DNA of 64,000 nt from Streptosporangiales bacterium (lineage in GTDB: Bacteria > Actinomycetota > Actinomycetes > Streptosporangiales > WHST01): assembly GCA_009379825.1 (NCBI GenBank), contig WHTA01000020.1, positions 1-64,000 of the forward strand. The letters run 5' to 3'. Position 1 is the stretch's first letter. Each line of letters opens with the position of its first letter. Shown here piece by piece: positions 33,360-42,230 of this stretch. The notes under the pieces were generated by a model. It worked only from the letters and a program-made list of their open reading frames with translations, was not told the origin of the DNA and did no database searches. The position numbers and the translations under genes were made by a program.

Positions 33360-34950
33360 TCACGGGCGGACCACGACGATGCGGTGCTTGTCCGCCAACC
33401 GCCCGTCGACGAAGCACAGCCGGTACACGTCGGAGGGCAGGTTGAACATGTTGCGCTCGACCCGGTAGTACTCGCAGCGTGCCCGTTGCGGCTTGGCCGG
33501 CTCGGCCACCCGCGCCCGCTCGGTGTACTCCCGGCTGGGCAACGACCCGGCCATCGCGGGTCCGCTCCTGCCCGACCCGTAGCTCCCGGTACGTCTGCGG
33601 CGACATCGTCGACGCGTACGCCTTGTACGCGTACTGGGTGGCCATCACGACGACGAGCAACCCGCCGATCGCGCCGGGGATCACCAGCGACGCCACCAGA
33701 CTGCGGCGGACCCGGCGGCTCGCGTGCGCCAGTCGCCGAGCCGACTCCGTGATGCCGGCGTCGGCCGCAGCGGGCTCGGTCGGTTGCGCCTGCGCGCCGC
33801 CGTCGGCCGTATGCGGCAGGCTCGCGACCAGCTCGAAGCCGCCGCCGGTGGCGTGCGTGCGCAGCGTGCCGCCCACCAGCCGCACCCGTTCGTCCAGCCC
33901 GACCAGACCGCGTCCGCCCGACGGCGCCGGCCGAGCGTCGGGCGACTGGTCGTTGCGTACCCGCACGACGGTCTCCGCGGTGGTGCGCCGTACCTGGACG
34001 GTGACCGCGGTGCCGGGTGCGTGCTTCGCGGCGTTCGTCAGCGCCTCCTGCACCACCCGGTACGCGGCCCGGTCGACCATGGCCGGCGGGGGCGGCCCTT
34101 CGGTCGCCTCGTCCACGTCGAGACGTGCCTCCATCCCGGACGCGTTGGCGCGCTGCACGAGGGCCGTGATGCTCTCGCGTACCGGTCCGGTCGGGGCGTG
34201 CTCGGTGTCTTCGCGCAGCACGCCGATGATGTCGCGCAGGTGCTCGGTCGCGTCCGCGGCACCGGCCCTGAGCTCGCGCACGGCGGCGCGGTGCTCGTCG
34301 GTCAGCCCTGGTGCCAGCTCGAGTGCGCCTGCGCGGACGCCGAGCAGGCTCAGCTCGTGCCCGAGCGAGTCGTGCATGTCGGACGCGATCCGTGCGCGCT
34401 CACGCAGCCGCGCCTCCGCTGAGACGATCTCCTGCTCGCGTTCGAGTTGGTCGGCGCGCTGCCAGCCGGCCCGTACGAGGTCCTGGTACTGCCGCCAGCT
34501 GCGTCCGACCAGCCACGGGAAGACCATGGTGAGCAGCAGGATCACCATGCCGCTCACCCACTCGTTGAGCGGGATGCCGAGCAGCGGCGTGGCGACGCTG
34601 CCGACCGTGACCACCGCGGCGAAGACCACGAGCGCGGGGCGAGCCGTGGGCATCCGCCGACCGGCGAGGAGGGCGAGGACCGGCGCCATGAAGATGACGT
34701 TGGCGTCGAGCAACGCGCCGAGGAGGACTGCGGCGAGCGACGCGAGCGGGTACAGGCGCGCGCCTGCGATGAGGGCGGTGACGACGAGCACCCGGAGGGG
34801 GAACGTCCACCACGGCGTCCCGATGGCGCCGACCACGACCGGCACGCTGCACGCCAGGCTCAGCACACCGTCGACGAGGATCGTCCTGCGGTCACGCCAC
34901 AGCCACCGCGGCCGCGCGATCCGTGCCCATGCGGGCAACCCCCTGCTCAC
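33360..34950 (-). CDS. NarL-type sensor histidine kinase with frameshifted C-terminal extension
   Basis: An N-terminal membrane domain of about five helices is followed by the HisKA_3 box RIASDMHDSLGHELSLL (His193) and an ATPase domain with EALTNAAKHAPG (N-box) and GGRGLVGLDERVRL (G-box). After the ATPase come another membrane helix (LVASLVIPGAIGGLLVVVM) and an extracellular-type tail. At about 33555-33575 the frame shifts: SPQTYRELRVGQ runs into Arg/Gly-rich sequence, while the adjacent frame gives MAGSLPSREYTERA to VYRLCFVDGRL and stops at 33360. The tail is thus broken or mis-sequenced; the kinase core is intact. Without the shift the open frame would end at 33340, inside the response-regulator start. 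Confidence 0.85.
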
Positions 34951-35066
34951 CGAGGCACGGTACCCCGGTGGATTGTGCAGCCGGTACTGCCGAAGGTAAG
35001 CATCGACCGGCCCTGTGGCGCGTCGGGCGCCGGTATGGTGAGAGCCTCCGCCGGAAAGGGGCTGCT

Positions 35067-35294
35067 ATGACCGACCCAGGATCCGAACCGGCAGACGACG
35101 GCCGCGGACGGGAGCGCAACACCACCCCACGCACGCGTGAAGCCACGGACGAACGCGACGAACAGGACGAGACCGCAGTGCAACGCACCCAACAGGCCGA
35201 CGACCAGTTGACCAGCCAACGCGCCGCCGCAGCCGCCCACCGCCAACAACGCCGCGACGACCGCGAGCCAGGCACAGACGCCCCCGCCCGCTAA
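35067..35294 (+). CDS. Small hydrophilic protein, unknown
   Basis: Protein of 75 residues made almost only of charged and polar residues (MTDPGSEPADDGRGRERN, RTQQADDQLTSQRAAAAAHR), probably disordered or a single helix. GGAAAGGGG precedes ATG 35067 at good spacing, which is the main support. No family recognised. It lies between the two-component system and the 3' end of the T4SS-associated cluster, which is convergent. Confidence 0.5.
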   Translation: MTDPGSEPADDGRGRERNTTPRTREATDERDEQDETAVQRTQQADDQLTSQRAAAAAHRQQRRDDREPGTDAPAR

Positions 35295-35638
35295 CCTCGC
35301 CCGGCCGGGGGACCCTGCACCGCCAGCTCGCCCAGGGTGCGTGCCCGACCCGGTCGTGCGCGCGCCCGGACCCCGGCAACTCGGCCCCGGCCACGCGTGT
35401 CCGGCCCGAGCATGTACCCAAGCCGCGGCGGGTAGGAACGTGTGTCCGCTCGTCGGCTCGCCTGGAAGCGCGGCCTGGGCCCGGCCATGGCCGCCAAAGC
35501 TCGGGCCCGCCGGGCGTCACGTCGGCAAGCGCCCGGTGGTGAATGCTTACCCGGCCTCGTGGCTGGTGGCCGGCCGTGGGTGCATGGGATCCCGCGGCCG
35601 TTGCCGGCGGCCGCGCCGTAGTGCTCGTGTGGCTGACG
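35295..35638. other. Intergenic stretch without a convincing gene
   Basis: This lies between the small hydrophilic gene and the 3' end of the first disordered-protein gene, which converge on it. All open frames here are antisense or out-of-frame GC-rich reading. I see no strong hairpin plus T-run. Confidence 0.5.
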
Positions 35639-37813
35639 TCAGCTCGGGCCGGGGGTGTGTCCCGGTCCGTTGGGGCCTGGCCGTTCGGTCTTGTCGCGGT
35701 CGTTGGTGCGTCGGTCCGCATTGGGGCCACGCCGGCCGGTCTGGCTGTATCCGACGGAGTGCCGGCCGTCGCGGAACTGGTCGGCGAACTTCCCCGGCTT
35801 GCCGCCGGTCGGTTGCTGTGTCGGAGCGGCCGGTCGCTCGGTCGGGGCCTGCTCGCCGCCACGGTGTGTCGGCTGGGGAGCGACGAAGGCACCGGGCTGG
35901 GGCGGCTGCTGCGGCGCGCCCGTCGGCACCGGGCCGGCCGGCTCCTCGGACTGCTCACGACCAGGCGGCGTGGGCTGCGGTTGACCGGGCGTGCCTTGCT
36001 GAACCTGCCCCTGCACCAAGTGGGGGTCGCGCTGCGGCTGGTTCGGCGGCTGCCCCTGCGCCCGATCCTGGTCGTGCTGCGGCCACACCGGCTGCTGCTC
36101 CTGGGTCTGTCCCGGTTGTTGCTGCTGTTCCAGCGACGTCAGCAGGTGCTCGGCCTGGCCGGCGGCCTGCAGGTACTGTTGCCGCTCGGTCTCGGCGCCG
36201 GTCACCTGCTGCTTGGCGGCTTCCAGCTGCTGGCCGATCTCACCCGCGTTGCGTGCGTGGACGTCGCGGCTCTGCGCGGCCACCATCGCCGCCTGCTGCG
36301 CCTGCTGCGCGGCCTGCTGTGCAGCGGCGGCTTGCTGTTCGGCCCACGGGGCACCTTGTTGGAACTCCTGCTGGTGACGTTGGGCTTCCTGCTGGTAGTA
36401 GCCGGCCCAGGCAGTGGCGTTGTGCCGGATCTGCTCCTGCTGCTGTGCCTCGTTGCCGGCCTGCGCCTGGATGCCGGTCAGGTACTCGACGTCCTGCTGC
36501 GCCTTGTCGCGCCGCTGGGTGGCGTCCTCGGCCCCACGCATTGCGAGGTCGCGCCACTGCGCGGCCTCCACCATCGTCGCCTGCCGCGGGTCGACCTGTT
36601 GCCCCTGGGCCTGCTGCGGTTTGCCAGCGGCCGGCGTCTGTTGCTGCTCAGGTTCCTGCGCGGGTGTCGGCGGGGCACCCAACGTTGCCCGGCCACCAAC
36701 CTCCTGCTGCGCCTGAGCGGGAGCTCGCTCGTCGTTCTCCCCGACCGGCCGTTGTTGCTGTGAATCGACGGACGGGGCGTCCGGCCGACCGCCGGGCAGC
36801 CGGGCCAGGCGCTCGTCCAGCTCCGCGGAACCCACCGGCTCCTCGCGGCCAGCTTCCCGCGATCCCAACCCGGCAGGTTCGTTCGTTCGCTTACCCCCGT
36901 CCTGCTCGCGCGCGGCCTGTCCGGCCTCTTGCGACCACCACTTGCCGTCCGCGTCCCGCCCCCTTGCCCGGACAGCGGCCGCGGCCCCCAGGTAACCCTG
37001 CGGCCGCAGGGCCCAGACGAGAGCAGCAGCGAAGCCCGCAGTGCCTGGGTTCAGGATCGGCTGGTCAGTCATACCTGCCGCAGCCATGCTCGCCGCGGTG
37101 CTCACCACCAGGCCCGTCACGCCCACGACGCGGAACTTCGGCACCTCGGTACGCGCCTCCGCGCTAACGGCCTGGCGGAATTGCTTGTCCTTGAGGAGCA
37201 GGGCGAAGACACCCGGTGTCTTGCCCTCGTTCGTGCGCCCCGGCAGGAACCTACTTCGCGCACCTGCCCAGGTGCGCTGAACGGCACCACCGGCACGCGT
37301 CTGGCCGAGCCACTCCACACCGGTGCGGACCTGTCGTGCCAAGGCCGCACGGCGGGTCTCGGCCCGGCGGGCACGGTGCCGACCACCGCGGCTACGGTTC
37401 GGCTCGTTCTCCTGCTGCTGGTCGGGTGGAGTGCCGGCGCGCCCTTCCACCTCCGCAGCCTGGCTGCGCGACGGAGCACGACGTCGACCAGGCAGCCGAC
37501 GCAGCCGGCTGAGCCACCCCTCGCCTCGCCGCACGCCTTGGTCGACCGTGGCGCCTTCCCGACTCGGCTGCTGCTCGGCTCGGCCGTCCGCCCGCCGTCT
37601 CGTCTGCTCGCGGTCGGCGGCGTGCCTGGAACGACGGTGCCTGCGCGTCTCCTGGTCGACGCTGCGGCCCGCGTCGACGCGCCCCTCCGTGCTGACGGTG
37701 AAGGAGAACTTCCGACCGAAGAGCTCCGCCTCGAATGCCACGCGGGCGGCTCCGCCCACGCGCGGAGTACGCTCCGGATCGCGCTGCCTGCGCTTGTGCA
37801 TCGGCCCGCTCAT
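35639..37813 (-). CDS. Large Gln/Pro-rich membrane-associated protein (T4SS cluster)
   Basis: Protein of 724 residues. A short N-terminal beta-like segment (VAFEAELFGRKFSFTVSTEG, residues 25-44) precedes ~150 Arg-rich residues. Two hydrophobic segments near 228-247 and 256-280 (VVGVTGLVVSTAASMAAAGM; GFAAALVWAL) could form a hairpin. A Gln/Ala-rich coiled coil runs about 395-560, and a Pro/Gln/Gly-rich disordered tail ends at PNGPGHTPGPS. The start codon overlaps the stop of the preceding double VIVPVG gene (ATGA), so the two are translationally coupled. It is the last gene of the minus-strand cluster. I do not recognise a family. Confidence 0.8.
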   Translation of the reverse strand: MSGPMHKRRQRDPERTPRVGGAARVAFEAELFGRKFSFTVSTEGRVDAGRSVDQETRRHRRSRHAADREQTRRRADGRAEQQPSREGATVDQGVRRGEGWLSRLRRLPGRRRAPSRSQAAEVEGRAGTPPDQQQENEPNRSRGGRHRARRAETRRAALARQVRTGVEWLGQTRAGGAVQRTWAGARSRFLPGRTNEGKTPGVFALLLKDKQFRQAVSAEARTEVPKFRVVGVTGLVVSTAASMAAAGMTDQPILNPGTAGFAAALVWALRPQGYLGAAAAVRARGRDADGKWWSQEAGQAAREQDGGKRTNEPAGLGSREAGREEPVGSAELDERLARLPGGRPDAPSVDSQQQRPVGENDERAPAQAQQEVGGRATLGAPPTPAQEPEQQQTPAAGKPQQAQGQQVDPRQATMVEAAQWRDLAMRGAEDATQRRDKAQQDVEYLTGIQAQAGNEAQQQEQIRHNATAWAGYYQQEAQRHQQEFQQGAPWAEQQAAAAQQAAQQAQQAAMVAAQSRDVHARNAGEIGQQLEAAKQQVTGAETERQQYLQAAGQAEHLLTSLEQQQQPGQTQEQQPVWPQHDQDRAQGQPPNQPQRDPHLVQGQVQQGTPGQPQPTPPGREQSEEPAGPVPTGAPQQPPQPGAFVAPQPTHRGGEQAPTERPAAPTQQPTGGKPGKFADQFRDGRHSVGYSQTGRRGPNADRRTNDRDKTERPGPNGPGHTPGPS

Positions 37814-39165
37814 AGCGCGTAGTTCAGCGGATCGATGAACGCGCAGCCGGCGGAGATCATCGCCGGCAGCACGATGGCCACGGACCTCGCCACGTCTTCA
37901 GGGCTGAGCCCGACCGGGGTCTCGCCAGGCGGCAGCCCCTCGTCGGCACCCTCGGCCAGCGCGGTGCAGGCGTCCCACAGGGACGCGCACGTCAGGCCGT
38001 ACGACCGGATCATGTACGGCTCGGGTTCTATCGACAACAAGATTTCCCCCTCGACCCCGAGACCGTAGAGATCAGGACGCTGCGGTGTGTTCCCGTAGGC
38101 GTCGCCCAACGGGAAGAGCTGTACGGCACGGAACAGGTCGCGCAGCGGGCCCTGCACGGGATCGAACTCCACGAGCAGCCCGCGCGCCAGCATGCCGGCG
38201 ACCAGGTCCTCGGCGTTCGGCAGACCCTCGGCGGACCGCAGGTGTTCGACCAGCGTCGTCTTCGTGACCTGGTGCCGCACGTGCTGCTGGAAGCCGTCGG
38301 CAGCGGCATGCCAGGCGAGGAACTCCTCCATGGTCAGGTCGACGTAGCGGGTGCCGAGATGCAGTTGGTAGTACTGGTCGGGACGGTCCGCGGGATCGCC
38401 CTCCCAGAAGTCCCAACCCATCGGGACGCCGACCGGAACGATGACCGGAGTACGGCCCGGCGACGCCGAACGTCCACCGTCGGTCGGGAACTCGACCGGG
38501 CCGGGGACGGTCGGCAGGTCGTAGTTCAGCGGGTCGAGGAACGCTGCCTTCGTGCTGACCAGCATCGGCAGGCACTCCGCGACGTTACGTGCGACCTCGT
38601 CCGCCGTCAGGTGCAACGGCTCCTCGTCGGGCGGGCGGTCAGCGTCGACGCCGGACGCGTACCCGGCGCAGGCATCCCACAGGGTCGGGTAGGTGAGGGC
38701 GAACGACCACAGCTGGTACACGTCAGGACCGACCGCGCAGAACCTGCTCGACCCGTACCCGATCCCGAACAGCTCGCGCTCGTGCACGGTGCTGCCCAGG
38801 CCGAGGGCGCGTGGATACAGCCGGTGCCTGCTGAGCAGCTGCTCGAGGTCGCCGGCCTCGGGGTCGAACTCGAGCAGCAGGCCGCGGTGGATCAGCTCGT
38901 CGATGAGCGGCGACGCGTCGGGGAACCGGCCGGTCGGCTCGTGGCCGAAGTCGCGGAGGTACTCGACCAGCCAGTCGCGGTCGACCTTCAGGTTGATCTG
39001 CGCTTCCGGGTCGGCGAAGCCGGCTGACCATACGGTGTACAGCTCGGCCGTCAGCTCCTCCGGCTCACCGCCGAGATGGATCTCGCAGTAGTTCGGCGGG
39101 CGCGCGGGAGGACCGTCCTCCGGATACACAGGTCCCATGTCGAGACCAACCGGGACAATCACCAT
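37810..39165 (-). CDS. Double VIVPVG-domain protein A (novel paralogous family)
   Basis: Protein of 451 residues made of two tandem copies of the ~215-residue domain shared by five genes here. Copy 1 starts MVIVPVGLDMGPVY and ends AAFLDPLNYDL; copy 2 starts PVIVPVGVPMGWDFW and ends CAFIDPLNYAL. Each copy has LxxRGLLxEFDP, a LFPLG/LYPRA...G segment, YxxxWSxxLTxxxLWDAC and the terminal FxDPLNY motif. There is no signal peptide or membrane helix, so it is probably cytoplasmic. I start at ATG 39165 by alignment to the paralogues; a TTG 13 codons upstream is possible. Its stop overlaps the start of the 724-residue disordered protein gene. Function unknown. Confidence 0.85.
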   Translation of the reverse strand: MVIVPVGLDMGPVYPEDGPPARPPNYCEIHLGGEPEELTAELYTVWSAGFADPEAQINLKVDRDWLVEYLRDFGHEPTGRFPDASPLIDELIHRGLLLEFDPEAGDLEQLLSRHRLYPRALGLGSTVHERELFGIGYGSSRFCAVGPDVYQLWSFALTYPTLWDACAGYASGVDADRPPDEEPLHLTADEVARNVAECLPMLVSTKAAFLDPLNYDLPTVPGPVEFPTDGGRSASPGRTPVIVPVGVPMGWDFWEGDPADRPDQYYQLHLGTRYVDLTMEEFLAWHAAADGFQQHVRHQVTKTTLVEHLRSAEGLPNAEDLVAGMLARGLLVEFDPVQGPLRDLFRAVQLFPLGDAYGNTPQRPDLYGLGVEGEILLSIEPEPYMIRSYGLTCASLWDACTALAEGADEGLPPGETPVGLSPEDVARSVAIVLPAMISAGCAFIDPLNYAL

Positions 39166-39463
39166 TGACCTGCCCGCCGTTCCTCCTCGTTCGTAACGAA
39201 ACAACTGTACGGGAGATTCGCGGGTAAATGGTCGCCGTCATCCACAGGTTGAGGCGAGGAAGATCACGCACCGTGCACCGGCCGGCGTCTCGAAACCCAC
39301 ACCACCGCCGTCAGCAGAGCCCCTCACGCCGCTTGACAAGACATAGAAGCATCCAAGCTGCGAGCCACCCTCAATGATGCTGGCCTCAGCCAAGCTGGAG
39401 ATCGCCAACCGCACGGAACTGGCCGCGCTCGTTACGTCCGCCCCACCACGGCATTAGCCGCTG
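39166..39463. other. Intergenic region before VIVPVG gene A
   Basis: This ~300-bp stretch holds no convincing gene. It contains the odd palindrome TTCGTTACGAA (in the minus-strand leader, about 39190-39200) and GAGGAGG 16 nt before ATG 39165. Because the preceding gene ends at 39464, a separate promoter for gene A and its partner may lie here. Confidence 0.4.
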
Positions 39464-40813
39464 CTACCGAGCGCTGCGGTTCGGGTCCTGCTGCTGCGGG
39501 CGACTTTCGGTTGCCCTGTCCTGTGCCGGCGTACCGCTGCCCGGGCGTTGGCCGCTGCGCTCGGGGTGCCGGTTGACCGGCTGCTGCTGCTGCGGTCGGG
39601 AGGCACTGACCGCCCGTGGACCGCCGCCCTGGACCTGGCTCTGCCATTGTGGCGGCTGCGCAAAGGAGCCGGGCTGCTGCGGCGCCTGGCCCCCGGGCTG
39701 TTGTGGTGGCCCCCCATGCGGCGCCGGCGCAAACCCCTGCGGCTGCTGTGGTGCCGCACCCTGCGGCGCGGGACCGCGCCCCGGCTGCTGCGGCACCGCC
39801 TGCTGTGGCGGCATCCCCGGCCGCTGGCCCTGCGGCGCCATCTGGGGTTGCTGCGGCACCGCCTGCTGCGGCACCTGACCCGGCTGCTGCGGAGGCATCT
39901 GCGGCTGCTGCGGCACCGCCTGCTGTGGCGGCATCCCCGGCCGCTGGCCCTGCGGCGCCATCTGCGGTTGCTGCGGCACCTGACCCGGCTGCAGCGCCTG
40001 CCCACGACCCACCACAGGCGCCTGCTGCGGCATCGGCGGCACCGGCGCCCGCCCCACCGCAGGCTGCTGCTGCGGCATCTGCACGCCGGCGGCCTGGCCG
40101 AGCTGCTGTACGCGGGCGTTGATGTCCGCCGCCGGTGGGATCTGCTGCGGTGACTGCGCGGGCCGCCCATGTCTGATTGGCGGCTGGTTCCTGTCGCGGC
40201 GGCCGTCGCGGCGGCGGCCCGGCTCCTGGGCCTGCCGTGTCTCACGCCGTGCCTTGATCCGTTCCGCTACGTTCTTGACGGCCTGGACCACGTGCCGCAC
40301 CCCGGGCAGTGCGGCCAGACGTGCCATGCGGCCACGTTGGGCCGGCGTCGCCTGCCGGCCGACGTCGACCGGCCGGCTCGGTCCGGGTTGCTGCCGGGCG
40401 TTCGGCACCTGGTTGGCGATCCGGCCCTCGGCACGCACCGCACGCCACTGCTGGAACTGGCCGTTCAGCCGTCGACCTTCCTGGATCATGTTCTTGGGCC
40501 GGAACATGCCCACCGGGTGACGCATGGCGTAGTTGAAGGCCCACTTCAGGGTGCCGATCGGCGCCTTGACACCGAGCCACCACAGACCCTTCACCGCCGC
40601 CTTGATGCCGCGGCCGACCTTGCGCATCTTCCCCGGCTTGGCCTGCTTGTCCGGGTTCTTCTGCGCACGGTGTCGGCCGCGCTGTTGCGCCACCGGTGGC
40701 TGGCCGGCGCGCCCGGCCGCGTGCGGTGGGCCCGCTCGGCCGCGGCCCGCGGCGTTACGGTGTCCGGTAGGCGACAGGCCCGCCTGCATGCGTAGGTGTG
40801 GTGGCACGTACAT
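39464..40813 (-). CDS. Pro/Gln-rich low-complexity protein (T4SS cluster)
   Basis: Protein of 449 residues. Basic N-terminus (KPGKMRKVGRGIKAAVKGLW near residue 55), then a moderately hydrophobic/amphipathic stretch (WWLGVKAPIGTLKWAFNYAM). A basic region is followed by ~220 residues dominated by Pro-Gln-Gln repeats with Met/Gly (MPPQQ, QAVPQQP, QGQRPG). It is probably disordered and phase- or surface-active, but its function is unknown. ATG 40813 overlaps the stop of double VIVPVG gene B by one base (TAATG), repeating the pairing seen for genes A and C. The nearly identical 78-bp DNA repeat inside it shows recent expansion. Confidence 0.75.
   Translation of the reverse strand: MYVPPHLRMQAGLSPTGHRNAAGRGRAGPPHAAGRAGQPPVAQQRGRHRAQKNPDKQAKPGKMRKVGRGIKAAVKGLWWLGVKAPIGTLKWAFNYAMRHPVGMFRPKNMIQEGRRLNGQFQQWRAVRAEGRIANQVPNARQQPGPSRPVDVGRQATPAQRGRMARLAALPGVRHVVQAVKNVAERIKARRETRQAQEPGRRRDGRRDRNQPPIRHGRPAQSPQQIPPAADINARVQQLGQAAGVQMPQQQPAVGRAPVPPMPQQAPVVGRGQALQPGQVPQQPQMAPQGQRPGMPPQQAVPQQPQMPPQQPGQVPQQAVPQQPQMAPQGQRPGMPPQQAVPQQPGRGPAPQGAAPQQPQGFAPAPHGGPPQQPGGQAPQQPGSFAQPPQWQSQVQGGGPRAVSASRPQQQQPVNRHPERSGQRPGSGTPAQDRATESRPQQQDPNRSAR
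39783..39980. repeat. 78-bp direct repeat with 120-bp period inside the Pro/Gln-rich gene
   Basis: Bases 39783-39860 and 39903-39980 are identical except at one position (39845 versus 39965). They encode the repeated QMAPQGQRPGMPPQQAVPQQP-type block, shown here only in outline. This is a coding minisatellite, not a CRISPR or mobile element. Confidence 0.85.
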
Positions 40814-42144
40814 TACGGCTGGCTCACCGGGTCGATGTACGCGCAGCCGGCGGAGATGAGGGCGGGCAACGCCCCCGCTACGGCCCGGGCTACGTTCTCA
40901 GCCGTCACGGCTTCCGGTTCCTCCTCCTGCGCAGCCGCGTCCTGCAAGCTCCCTGCGAGTGTGGCACAGGCATCCCACGCCGTGGGGGTGGTGAGTGCGT
41001 ACGACCACACTGTGTACGTGATGGCGTCCACCTCCACCAGCGGCTCGTCCTCGACACCGAGACGGAACAGCTCCGGCTGCTCCTGGGTGTTCCCCAGCCC
41101 ATCGCCCAGCGGGTAGAGACGCACGGCGCTGAGCAACGGCTCCACCGGCCCTTCGCTCGGTTCGAACTCGACCAGCAGGCCACGGTCGAGCAGCCGCGTC
41201 ACCACGTACGCCGCGTCGGTCATGCCCTGCACGGCGAGGTCACGCACCAGGGTCTCCCTGGTCACCTCGTGCCTGGCATGCCGGCCCAGGTCGTTGAACG
41301 CCGCCAGCCACGCGGTGAACTCCGCCCGCGACAGGTCGGCGTACTCGTACGCCAGATGCGCCTGGTAGTACTGCTCGTCCCGCTGCTCCGGGTCGTCGTA
41401 CCAGTAGTCCCAGCCCAACGACATCCCGACGGGGACGAGCACCGGCGGCCGTCCGTCGGGCGCCCGACGCGGCAACGGCACCGGCTCTGGCGGAGGCACC
41501 GGCGGGTCGTAGTTCACCACGTCGAGGAACGCCGCCCGCGTGCTCACCAACAGCGGCAGGTTCTCCGCCACCTGGTCCGCCACCTCACCTGCGGTCAGGT
41601 TGAGCGGCTCATCGTACGGCGGCAGGTCGAGGTCCACCGTCTCCGCGAACTGCCTGCAGGCATGCCACAGCGACGGCAGGGCGATGCCGAACGACCAGAC
41701 GTGGTACACGTTCGACGGCACCTCGGCGAACCGGCTCGAGCCGTAGCCGATGCCGTACATGTACGGCAGTTGCGCGGTGCTGCCGAGCCCGAGCGCGCGC
41801 GGGAACAGCCGGTGCGTGCCGAACACCGCCGCGAGCCGGTCGCCCGCACCGGGCTCGAACTCGAGGAGCAGACCGCGTTCCACCAGCCGGCCAATGACCG
41901 CGGCGGGGTCGGCGACCTGCGCCGGATGCTGGTGTACGGCCTCCTCCAGCCGCGCGCGGTCGACCTTGAGGTCCAGATGGGCGTCCGGATCGGCGAACGC
42001 GCACGCCCACACCGTGTACTCGGCGACGTCGAGTTCCTCGGGACTGCCACCGAGATGCACCTGGTAGTACAGGAGAGTCGGGTCCGCGGTATCTTGTTGT
42101 ACGTACACCGGGCCCATGTCCAAGCCCACCGGCACGATCACCAT
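40813..42144 (-). CDS. Double VIVPVG-domain protein B
   Basis: Protein of 443 residues, two tandem VIVPVG domains. Copy 1: MVIVPVGLDMGPVYVQQD to STRAAFLDVVNYDP. Copy 2: PVLVPVGMSLGWDYWYDD to SAGCAYIDPVSQP, with YPLGDGLGNTQEQPELFRLG between. It is most similar in layout to protein A, and copies 1 of A and B resemble each other (YGIGYGSSRF in both), as do copies 2 (GWDYW/GWDFW). So the double form arose once and was then duplicated. ATG 42144 is preceded by GGTGGGG. It is coupled at its 3' end to the Pro/Gln-rich protein gene. Function unknown. Confidence 0.85.
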   Translation of the reverse strand: MVIVPVGLDMGPVYVQQDTADPTLLYYQVHLGGSPEELDVAEYTVWACAFADPDAHLDLKVDRARLEEAVHQHPAQVADPAAVIGRLVERGLLLEFEPGAGDRLAAVFGTHRLFPRALGLGSTAQLPYMYGIGYGSSRFAEVPSNVYHVWSFGIALPSLWHACRQFAETVDLDLPPYDEPLNLTAGEVADQVAENLPLLVSTRAAFLDVVNYDPPVPPPEPVPLPRRAPDGRPPVLVPVGMSLGWDYWYDDPEQRDEQYYQAHLAYEYADLSRAEFTAWLAAFNDLGRHARHEVTRETLVRDLAVQGMTDAAYVVTRLLDRGLLVEFEPSEGPVEPLLSAVRLYPLGDGLGNTQEQPELFRLGVEDEPLVEVDAITYTVWSYALTTPTAWDACATLAGSLQDAAAQEEEPEAVTAENVARAVAGALPALISAGCAYIDPVSQP

Positions 42145-42230
42145 CGACGCCCCACCGATTCGCTGTCGTCCAACCACCGAGCACACCCTACGGGAATCGC
42201 CGCTGGTCGTGGGGTAACCGACGGGGCCCG

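Noticed and set aside
39783-39980. Possible CRISPR or mobile repeat
   Set aside because: Only two copies, spacer itself repetitive, and both copies lie in frame within a coding repeat. No cas genes.
39548-40153. Leucine/arginine-rich plus-strand frame that looks membrane-like
   Set aside because: Reverse complement of Pro/Gln codons in the minus-strand gene gives artificial Leu/Arg repeats.
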